Assembly (NCBI RefSeq): GCF_007713685.1
Contig: NZ_VMRJ01000002.1
Span: 930,001-994,000 of the forward strand
Source of the DNA: Hymenobacter setariae
GTDB lineage: Bacteria; Bacteroidota; Bacteroidia; Cytophagales; Hymenobacteraceae
DNA length: 64,000 nucleotides
Reading direction: 5' to 3'
The translations under genes and the position numbers were made by a program. The notes under the pieces were generated by a model. The model worked only from the letters and a program-made list of their open reading frames with translations, searched no databases and was not told the origin of the DNA. Shown piece after piece: positions 52,987-60,441 of the stretch (position 1 is its first letter; each line of letters starts with the position of its first letter).

Positions 52987-55365
52987 TTAGGAAGGTCTTT
53001 GAACGGGCACAAGCTGCATTTTGAGCGTGCGGCAGCTGCATCCAAGGTAGCTGCCATCCACTACTTTATGCGGCACCTCCAAACAGGTCGGGCAGGTCAG
53101 GGCTTTGGCGAGTGCCAGCGCTGCCGTAGCAAAATTCTCTATCTCCTCATCGGCCAGCTCTAGACCTAGCGTACTGTAATGAGCGCCAGCATTGCGGGGC
53201 TCGGTACTTTGACGATTTACAGCCTCAAATAGGGGGCGGATGGCAATGGTTTCCCAAGCGGCCTGGTCGGTAGGGGAGGGAGGTGGTAATGCAGCCAAGT
53301 CTGCTTTTAGGCGGGTTACTTTCGCTACTTTGAGTACGCTAGCAGTTCCCCTAAGCAGCTCGCTAAGATTGAACTTGGGCACCTCATAAAATGGAAGGAA
53401 ACACCGATAGCGGGCCGCAATAGTATGCAAAAGCTCTTCCAGGAGCACCCCGGCCTGCGTAGCCACGTCGCGCCGGTTGAGGGGAATCTGGGCAAGGGAT
53501 GCTTCCAGCTCGGCTACGAAAGTCTTCTCACTAAACACTTGAATGCCCTGTGCTAGCGACCAGCGCTCCAGGCGCAGCAAATGCACGTTGTCGCGGCGGC
53601 GCTGGTAGCGGTCGTACCAGCGGCGGCTGTGGGTGGCAATGATGATTTGCTTAAAGCAATGCGCTTCAACGTCAAGCAAGTCGGTGATGCGGTTGAAATG
53701 CTCGAAATCAACAGAAGTAAAAACGTCGTCCAGTACCAGAACGGCTTCCTGCGCACCGCTAAGCTTGGCCAGCGCCAGCCACATGCAAAAGCCCAGCGTA
53801 TCGAGGTGCGCCTCGCTGAAGTAAGCTTGAGGAGGTACATCAGCCGCGTGGCCCACAAAATTGACGCGCTGTGTGAGCGAGGCCCGGCGGTTGGGGTCCA
53901 TTTCCAGCCGGTCGAGCCCGATGTTTTCCGCAGGGTGAATGGCCGCGTAAAGTCGATTTACCTCTGCCGTAATAGAATCAAGCACGCGTTGCGTAAACAG
54001 CTTGCGCTGCTCGGTCACAATAGCCAATGCTTGTTTGAGGCGAGCGCGGACCACTTCAGTTTCCGCGAGCTTGCGCGCAATGCTTTCCAGGTTAGCCAAG
54101 TGGTTTTGCAAAGAGTCGAATAATTCGACTTGTGCAGTTAGGGCCTGGCTTTCAGCTTCCAGGGCACTCAGGCCGGTTTGCAGCTGCGCGGCCAGGAGGT
54201 AGGCAGTGCGTGTTTTCAGCGCGGGCTCAGTAGCAGCCGCTGCCTGGTAGGCCGCCCAAGCGGGTGCGTAGCCAGCCAGAGCAGCTGGGGTACTAGTAGC
54301 CAGCAAGGTAGCCAGTAAGTCAAGCTGGTCAGTAAGTATCCGGCTGGCCTGTTGCAGTTGGCTGCTCGCAGTTTGCAAAGCCAGCGCAGCGGTGCGGGCG
54401 GCATTTACCAATATCACGGTGGCTTGCAAGCCTTGCAGACGCTCGGCGAGGCTGGCGCGCAGCTGCGTTTCATCGGTAAGCTGGGTGCAAACCGGGCAGG
54501 TAGCCAACTGCACGCTTGGCTGCTGCAGGTAGCTGAGTGTATCGTGCAGTAAAGCTACCAACTCAGTTGAATGCGTAGCCGTGACCAAATCAGCTAATTG
54601 AGCTTTGGCCTGTTTGTCGGCATTCTCAGCCTTTTGTCGTGCTTTGCCACAAGCCAGCGTATGGCTGGCATTGATTGCCAGGGTCGAGAGGAGCTGCCGA
54701 ATAGCTCCCAAATGCTCAGCCTGCTCGCGCAGGATGGTCATATTTTCTTGCAGGCGGCCCCGCGCCCATTCCAAGGCAGTAGTAGCTGTCTCGGTCGCCA
54801 GTTTGTGGCGCTGCCACTCGGCATGTAGCAGGCCCTCGTAGCGTCGGCGGTCATCCTCTTTCTGCTTGCAGTCGTTGTCTAACGCCGTGTGGCTAGCTCG
54901 TAGCGCGGCTTCGCTGTCTTCTACGGCGGCCACATCCAGAAAGTGCTTCATGGCGGCGTAGCGGTCGGCGGGCGCGTCTTCGAGCAGCTTGAGTAGCTTG
55001 CTGCGGCGCAGCACATGCACCGGCGACTGAATCTTGCCGTGGCTGCCCACCGCTTGCACAAGCAAATTACGGCCTTTGAGCGTGGCCCGCCAGCCATGCC
55101 CTGCTTTGGTAATAAGCTCTACTTCGGGCTGGCCCGCTGCCGATACAGCGCGCAGGTATTGATGAGCTTGCCCCGTGCCGCGCCCCGCAATAGAGCCCAG
55201 CGACTGATTAGCCACCGCGTCGATGGCATCGACCAGCGTGCTCTTGCCAGTACCGTTTTCACCAAAAATCAGGATGATAGTTTTCTGCTGGTCAAAGGCT
55301 ACTGTGAGGGGCTGGGAGGCTCCCCGGAAGTTAGCCAGCCGTAGCTGCGCAATTCTAGAGGGCAT
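52987..55365 (-). CDS. Rad50/SMC-like ATPase with zinc hook
   Basis: The 792-residue protein has Walker A GENGTGKST at 35-43, coiled coils around a zinc hook CPVC near residue 288, and Walker B VLVLDDVFTSVDFEHF near 545. About 200 residues follow the ATPase, ending in a second cysteine cluster (CPTC ... CSC near 765), which plain Rad50 lacks. The start at 55365 (MPSRIAQLRLANFRG) overlaps the upstream small gene by 11 bases. The protein resembles SMC-type ATPases of defence systems such as Lamassu or ABC-3C, but I see no effector domain. Its place immediately before jetA suggests joint expression with Wadjet. Confidence 0.85.
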   Translation of the reverse strand: MPSRIAQLRLANFRGASQPLTVAFDQQKTIILIFGENGTGKSTLVDAIDAVANQSLGSIAGRGTGQAHQYLRAVSAAGQPEVELITKAGHGWRATLKGRNLLVQAVGSHGKIQSPVHVLRRSKLLKLLEDAPADRYAAMKHFLDVAAVEDSEAALRASHTALDNDCKQKEDDRRRYEGLLHAEWQRHKLATETATTALEWARGRLQENMTILREQAEHLGAIRQLLSTLAINASHTLACGKARQKAENADKQAKAQLADLVTATHSTELVALLHDTLSYLQQPSVQLATCPVCTQLTDETQLRASLAERLQGLQATVILVNAARTAALALQTASSQLQQASRILTDQLDLLATLLATSTPAALAGYAPAWAAYQAAAATEPALKTRTAYLLAAQLQTGLSALEAESQALTAQVELFDSLQNHLANLESIARKLAETEVVRARLKQALAIVTEQRKLFTQRVLDSITAEVNRLYAAIHPAENIGLDRLEMDPNRRASLTQRVNFVGHAADVPPQAYFSEAHLDTLGFCMWLALAKLSGAQEAVLVLDDVFTSVDFEHFNRITDLLDVEAHCFKQIIIATHSRRWYDRYQRRRDNVHLLRLERWSLAQGIQVFSEKTFVAELEASLAQIPLNRRDVATQAGVLLEELLHTIAARYRCFLPFYEVPKFNLSELLRGTASVLKVAKVTRLKADLAALPPPSPTDQAAWETIAIRPLFEAVNRQSTEPRNAGAHYSTLGLELADEEIENFATAALALAKALTCPTCLEVPHKVVDGSYLGCSCRTLKMQLVPVQRPS

Positions 55366-55588
55366 CGGGCTGGGCGGAGCTAGCGGTGTAGAGAGGCAAT
55401 TCCAATAGCTGCTGCCAGGCGCTGGCATCAGTAGGTGCCGTGCCGTTCAACATGTTTTCGCAAAGCTTCTGGTCGTCGGCGTTGAGCAAACCTGCTTGAT
55501 AAAGGGCCTGCGCTATTTCGGCAGCCAGCGCGGCGTTAGGGTTCTGAAAACCTTTTGGGTCAATTAAGGACGGTAAAGCTTGATTCAC
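55355..55588 (-). CDS. 77-residue helical protein coupled to the Rad50-like ATPase
   Basis: The product has 77 residues with two or three helices (NAALAAEIAQALYQAGLL, DDQKLCENMLNG, SAWQQLLELPLY) and no known domain. It overlaps the ATPase gene and is 108 bases after the WYL gene. Tiny partners of this kind occur as middle components beside SMC-like ATPases in conflict systems; that comparison is by position only. Confidence 0.7.
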   Translation of the reverse strand: MNQALPSLIDPKGFQNPNAALAAEIAQALYQAGLLNADDQKLCENMLNGTAPTDASAWQQLLELPLYTASSAQPDAL

Positions 55589-55696
55589 AGTTGAGATTAG
55601 TAGATAGAAAAAGAAGCCCGCTGGCCAGCGGGCGTAGTAGCGCTTTCTAAACCCTAAGCTAAAGCAGCTGCGTCATAATATACCGGAATATACCGG

Positions 55697-56713
55697 CTAG
55701 TTGTTGTAGCTGGCCAGCGCCGCCCGCAGGCGCTTGCGCATGGTGGCCCGCAGCGTAGCCGGGGCCAGCACCTCCACATCGGCCCCGAAGCTGAGCAAGC
55801 GAGTAACTAGTTCCGGGTTAGGTACCAAGTAAAGGGTCAGCTCCAGGCCAGCGGGCGTGCTGGCTACTTCGCACTGGGTGGGGTGCAAGGGCTTGGTTTG
55901 CACATAGGGTGCCCGGCCGTGCGCAAAGCGCAGATGTACGGTAGTAGGCTGCTCACCAGCCGGCACCGTGGGGCCGATAACATGTTGAAAATGCGTGTCG
56001 AAATTAACGGCGCTCGGCACGTAAGCGACCGCAGTATCGGCACAGGCCGTGATGCGGTCCAGCGCAAAAACTTGTAATTCTGCCTTCGCCGGGCTGTAGC
56101 CCAGCAGAAACCAGCGGTGCTGGTACGACTTGAGTAAGTAGGGATGCACCACCTGCTCGGTAGCCGTCATCGCCCGGTACGACTGGTAGCCTAGCCGCAC
56201 CGGCTGCTGCCGCTGAATGGAGTCATAAAGCGGTTGCAGCCAATTGGTGCCTGTATAGTTGGGTGCCTCTTCGAATTGCAGAATGGTGGGAATATCGTCC
56301 AGGCTGCCCGCCAGCGCCAAGCGGCCATTCATGCGCCGGATGATATCGTCGAGGGCCGTGGCTAGCCCAATGCCCCGAATAGCTTGCAGAGCGTGCAGGG
56401 CCTGTTGGAGTATCACCACATCGGACCCGGTAAGCGGAATGCGGAAGATAGAATACCCCGGTACTGTGTAATGATGGCCCTTCTTGCGGGAGTAGCAGAT
56501 AGGTGCGTCAAAACCAGTGTCGCCACCTTCTTTCATGGCCTGCAAATCATCGAATAGGGTGGTGCGGCCCACGCCATCGTTAGAGCCGGTATGCTCATTG
56601 TAGCTTGTCGAAAGGACAGCTAGCAGGGCATCGGTCGTCCAGATGCGCTGCCGGTTGGATAGGCACTGGTCGATGGCCCGGTAGCGCCGTATCGCCTGCT
56701 TGGTAAGTGGCAT
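55697..56713 (-). CDS. WYL domain transcriptional regulator
   Basis: The 338-residue protein has an N-terminal winged helix (RRYRAIDQCLSNRQRIWTTD, GVGRTTLFDDLQAMK), a central WYL domain (LGYQSYRAMTATEQVVHPYLLKS, HRWFLLGYS, FALDRI) and a WCX-like C-terminal domain (FGADVEVLAPATLRATMRKR). WYL regulators bind nucleotides or nucleic acids and commonly control defence genes. It sits between the leftward Rad50/Wadjet operon, of which it is the first gene, and the divergent helicase unit, so it could govern both. Confidence 0.92.
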   Translation of the reverse strand: MPLTKQAIRRYRAIDQCLSNRQRIWTTDALLAVLSTSYNEHTGSNDGVGRTTLFDDLQAMKEGGDTGFDAPICYSRKKGHHYTVPGYSIFRIPLTGSDVVILQQALHALQAIRGIGLATALDDIIRRMNGRLALAGSLDDIPTILQFEEAPNYTGTNWLQPLYDSIQRQQPVRLGYQSYRAMTATEQVVHPYLLKSYQHRWFLLGYSPAKAELQVFALDRITACADTAVAYVPSAVNFDTHFQHVIGPTVPAGEQPTTVHLRFAHGRAPYVQTKPLHPTQCEVASTPAGLELTLYLVPNPELVTRLLSFGADVEVLAPATLRATMRKRLRAALASYNN

Positions 56714-56742
56714 CGAAAAATATTTTGGAAGATTTCGTTTGC

Positions 56743-56824
56743 GTCCGGATAGGCCGGACTCTGGCCCCGGAGGTTTGCGGACACAAGATGGGAAAAGCGG
56801 CGGACATGCACGAGCATCCGCCGC
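56743..56824. promoter_or_regulatory. Candidate WYL operator: three CGGAC repeats 23 bases apart
   Basis: CGGAC starts at 56755, 56778 and 56801, exactly 23 bases apart each, about two helical turns. A reversed copy GTCCG at 56743 forms a small palindrome GTCCGG/CCGGAC with the first. A hairpin with 8-base arms (GCGGCGGA/TCCGCCGC) covers 56797-56824. All lie between the divergent WYL and helicase starts. Confidence 0.55.
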
Positions 56825-56858
56825 CGGCCGGCCCCATCACCACCATTTTTCTGTTTTC

Positions 56859-59800
56859 ATGAGTCATTACATCAACTACTACCGTCGCACCTTGCTGGCC
56901 CACGCCATGGGCCTGAAGCTAGTGCTCGGCGGCACTGGGCTGGGCAAAACCAGCAGCCTAGCCGCCCTGCTTCGCAGCGGCGACTTTCCGCCCGATACCA
57001 AGTTTATTTACGTCGCTAACCGCATCCAACTCCTCGATGAGATGGCCGCGCAGGTCAGCGACCTGAACCTGCATGTTCACCAAAAGCGCGATGCCGACCA
57101 GTTGGTCGAGGTGCTGGCCCAAGGGCTGGTAGCCAGCCTGCTCGACTACCCGGCTACCCCCGCGCTTCTTGCCGACCACAACCAGCGCAACCCGCTCAGC
57201 GCGACTACCCTGGAGCGGCTGCGGGGCCGAGCCAACCGCTTTCAGCAATTGCAGGGGATGGGATTGGATAGTTTTTTCGACCTGGCAGAGCTGGCGCGAG
57301 AGCTGCTCCGGCCGCTCAAAAGCCTGCTGGCGCTGGCCCGCCAACTGGTAGCCGCCACGCCAGCCGAGGGCCAACGAACCACCCAGCAGGAGGCCCGCGC
57401 CCTGGCCGGGCTGCCGCTGTGGCCGGCGCTGTTTCCGTACCTGCACTTTCAGGAATACCCCGCGTGCCGGCTGCTGCTGCTGACGGTGCAAAAAGCATTT
57501 CACGGCGTGTTCGACGGCGAGAGAACCCAGCGGTTGGGCCAGTGGGACGCTCCGGCCACGGGCCGCTACGTGTTCGTGTTCGATGAATTTGACTTTCTGG
57601 AAAACGACCTGCTGGCCATGCTGGCCGACGACCGCGAGGTGCGCGACCCGTTCGGGCTGGTGCAAACCTTCTACCGGCGCATCAACGAGCAGAAACTGGT
57701 ACACAGCGGCTACCTGGCCCGCGAGCCCCGCTGGCAGCCCATCCGCGACCGGCTGGAGCGCATTTGCCGCCGCATCGAAACGCTGCGCGATGAGCACGGC
57801 ATCGACTTTCCGGCCATTACGCACTTCGTCAGCACCGACGACCAGCTGAAAGGCAAAGCCATTTTTCAGTCGAACTACTCCTTGGTGAAGCGACCGGTGT
57901 ACTTGCACGCCGCGCCTAGCCGCCGCAACACGTTTGAGCTGACCACCGACCGCAAAGGGCGCAAAGCCTTCGTGCTCCTCGACGTGGTGAACCGGACAGT
58001 GAAGGACATCATCCGGCTGTTTGGCTGGCTGAAAACCGAGCACGAAGATGTATACCCCGAGCTGCTGCGCCAGTGCTTCGGCGGCACCGACTACCGCGCT
58101 GAGGTGCAGCGCACCCGCCCGGTGGGGCACCCGCCCGAATACTGCGAAACCAACTACGGCAACCTGTTGGTCAACGGCTTTGGGCTGTACGAAATCGAAG
58201 AAGGCCGTAGCCGCCTCACCGACCCCGACGAGGTGGCCATCAGCTACCGCTCGCTGCACACCAGCCCCGAGGCGCTGCTGCGCGACATGGGCCGCCAGCA
58301 TTTGGTGTTTGGGCTGTCGGCCACGGCGCACATCCGGCGGGTGCTGCGCAACTTCGACTGGGCCGGGCTGGCCCGCCCGGCCGACCCCACGCAGTCGTTT
58401 CAGCCGCTGGAAAACACGCCTGACGACCAAGAGGATATTGCCCGGGCCAATGCCCAAAAGGCCGCCGTGCGGGCCAACACGCTGACGCTGCACCAGGCCC
58501 TGCCCCTTGAGATGAGCGTTGCGTTTGGCCCGCAGCTGGCCGCCATTGCCCACAACCTCGACAACTTCGACGAGGCCGGGCCGCACGGGCACCGGCTGCG
58601 ACGGGCGCGGCATTTTTTCGCGGTGCTGGCCCGACTGGCTGGGTTGCACGCCGCTGGCGAATTGCCCGCGCACCAGACGCACCTGCTATTTCTGGCCTCG
58701 GTGCGGCAGGTGGCGCAGCTGCTGCAAAAAGGCGGCGATGAAGACGGCTGGTACGGGGCCATGCCTCTGCCAGGTGCTGCCGGCCCGCTGCAACTCTACG
58801 ACGTGTGGTTTCGCGACGAGGCTACCGATGAGCGGCTAGCCTGCTACGTGGCTCTCTACGACGCCCGGTTTGGGCAGGCCCTTCGCGCCGACCCCACACT
58901 AGACCGGCAGTACAACGAGCTGTTCTGGCAGGGGCGGCCGGTGCTGGTGGTGACCACTTACCCCTCGGCCGGCAACGGTGTGAACCTGCAATACTACCTG
59001 AGTGAGCTGGCCCACGCGGCGCAGGATACCACACAGAAGCGTGATTTCCGCTACCTGCACCTGCTCGATGCGCCCTACTACTATTTCAGCGGCACCGACC
59101 AGTTGGAGACGGCCGACCAGGAGCCGGCGGCCATCAAGCGCGACGTGTACGGAATAATGAAGCTGTTGTATGCCAAGCTGATATCGGAAGAGCAGGCCGT
59201 GGGCCAGCTGGGTCACGTGCGGCACCTCAACCGCTTCAACCGCACCTATCTGGCCCTGAATGATGGGGTGCTGAACCAGGTGAGTGTGGTGGTGCAGGCC
59301 CTGGGCCGCATCGAGCGGGTGTGGCAGCCCATGCCCGACCAGGAACTGTGGCTGGACGACGCGGTGTACGCCGTGCTGGAAAAATTTGCTACCCGCCCTG
59401 AGTTGGCCGCCGACTGCCGCAACTACCTGCGCTACGCCTCGGCCAACATGCAAACGCTGCTGGCGCACATTGCCCGGCAGGCCCCCGCCGAGCGCCAGGC
59501 CCTCGACGACGAGCTGCTCGACCTGCATCGCCCCAACGAGGCCGCCCGCCAGCACATCCGGCAGCTGGTGCTCGACATCGAGCAGTTTAAGCACACCGGC
59601 CAGCCCGCCGACACGCGCACCCGCTGGCAGCAACTGCGCGAGGAAGTGCTGAAGCACGACCTGCGCGGCCCGCAGCTACAAGCAGTGCGGGGCACTTTCC
59701 AGACCGACTACGCCCGCGACGGCCAGCTGTGGCTGAATGCCGAAAACCAGGTAGCGCCGCCCCAGGTGCGCAGCGCCGAGTTCGAGCCCTGGGACCTCAA

Positions 59801-60425
59801 CGCGCTGTACCGGCCGCTTACCCGCTTTCTCGACTCGTTTCTGGCCCACCACTTCCGGCGGCAGGGCTTCGAGCTGGCCTTTCACGACGGGGGCACCTAC
59901 CTGCTACCCTACGTGTACCAGTCCATCCTGGCCGGGGCCATTGGCGAGGAGGCGGTGTTGGCGGTGCTGCACCACGCGGGCATCGCGGCCAGCGGCGACG
60001 GCGTGCCCGACGCGGTGTTTGAGGTGGCCGACCTGCGGGTACACAACCGGCCCATTTTTATTGATTGCAAAAACTACGGCGTGCGCACGCAACGGCAGTT
60101 TGCGCTGCTGCCCGACGACCCACTCTATCATCCTAAGCTCAACGAGCCGCACTTCGTGGAAGGCATGGTGCGCAAGTGGCAGCGCCTGCACGATGCCCTG
60201 CCGCCCGGCCAGACCGAGCCCTGCCGCCTGCTCATTATGAACCTGCTGGTGGACGACAGCGCCGCCCTGCGCTATTACGACGAACAGTTTCGGCCGGTGG
60301 CCGACTGGGCCGCGGCCCGCCTTGTGGTGCTCACCGGCGTGCTGCTACCCCAGCCCCCCTCTGCCCAAAACCTGCTTACCCCGGCCTGCCAGGCCCTGCT
60401 CCAATCTATCAAGTTTCACCACTAA
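56859..60425 (+). CDS. SF2 helicase fused to a C-terminal PD-(D/E)xK-like nuclease
   Basis: The protein has about 1188 residues from the ATG at 56859; longer starts only read through the promoter region. Helicase motifs are complete: Walker A GGTGLGKT at 24-31, FIYVANRIQLL (Ia), FVFDEFDFLEND near 240 (DEFD in place of DEAD/DEAH), FGLSATAH near 486 (III), TTYPSAGNGVNLQ near 700 (V) and ALGRIERVW near 816 (VI). The last 200 residues hold DAVFEVADLRVHNRP followed by IFIDCKNYG near 1068, the D...(D/E)xK pattern of restriction-type nucleases. I do not recognise it as the helicase of a named defence system. It is divergent from WYL and 16 bases before its partner gene. Confidence 0.85.
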   Translation: MSHYINYYRRTLLAHAMGLKLVLGGTGLGKTSSLAALLRSGDFPPDTKFIYVANRIQLLDEMAAQVSDLNLHVHQKRDADQLVEVLAQGLVASLLDYPATPALLADHNQRNPLSATTLERLRGRANRFQQLQGMGLDSFFDLAELARELLRPLKSLLALARQLVAATPAEGQRTTQQEARALAGLPLWPALFPYLHFQEYPACRLLLLTVQKAFHGVFDGERTQRLGQWDAPATGRYVFVFDEFDFLENDLLAMLADDREVRDPFGLVQTFYRRINEQKLVHSGYLAREPRWQPIRDRLERICRRIETLRDEHGIDFPAITHFVSTDDQLKGKAIFQSNYSLVKRPVYLHAAPSRRNTFELTTDRKGRKAFVLLDVVNRTVKDIIRLFGWLKTEHEDVYPELLRQCFGGTDYRAEVQRTRPVGHPPEYCETNYGNLLVNGFGLYEIEEGRSRLTDPDEVAISYRSLHTSPEALLRDMGRQHLVFGLSATAHIRRVLRNFDWAGLARPADPTQSFQPLENTPDDQEDIARANAQKAAVRANTLTLHQALPLEMSVAFGPQLAAIAHNLDNFDEAGPHGHRLRRARHFFAVLARLAGLHAAGELPAHQTHLLFLASVRQVAQLLQKGGDEDGWYGAMPLPGAAGPLQLYDVWFRDEATDERLACYVALYDARFGQALRADPTLDRQYNELFWQGRPVLVVTTYPSAGNGVNLQYYLSELAHAAQDTTQKRDFRYLHLLDAPYYYFSGTDQLETADQEPAAIKRDVYGIMKLLYAKLISEEQAVGQLGHVRHLNRFNRTYLALNDGVLNQVSVVVQALGRIERVWQPMPDQELWLDDAVYAVLEKFATRPELAADCRNYLRYASANMQTLLAHIARQAPAERQALDDELLDLHRPNEAARQHIRQLVLDIEQFKHTGQPADTRTRWQQLREEVLKHDLRGPQLQAVRGTFQTDYARDGQLWLNAENQVAPPQVRSAEFEPWDLNALYRPLTRFLDSFLAHHFRRQGFELAFHDGGTYLLPYVYQSILAGAIGEEAVLAVLHHAGIAASGDGVPDAVFEVADLRVHNRPIFIDCKNYGVRTQRQFALLPDDPLYHPKLNEPHFVEGMVRKWQRLHDALPPGQTEPCRLLIMNLLVDDSAALRYYDEQFRPVADWAAARLVVLTGVLLPQPPSAQNLLTPACQALLQSIKFHH

Positions 60426-60441
60426 ACCCCTTCTCACTCTT

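Noticed and set aside
56958..58682. Long open frame antisense to the helicase gene (574 codons)
   Set aside because: It is a GC-rich shadow of the helicase frame. The plus-strand frame has full helicase motifs, and the antisense product has no recognisable domain.
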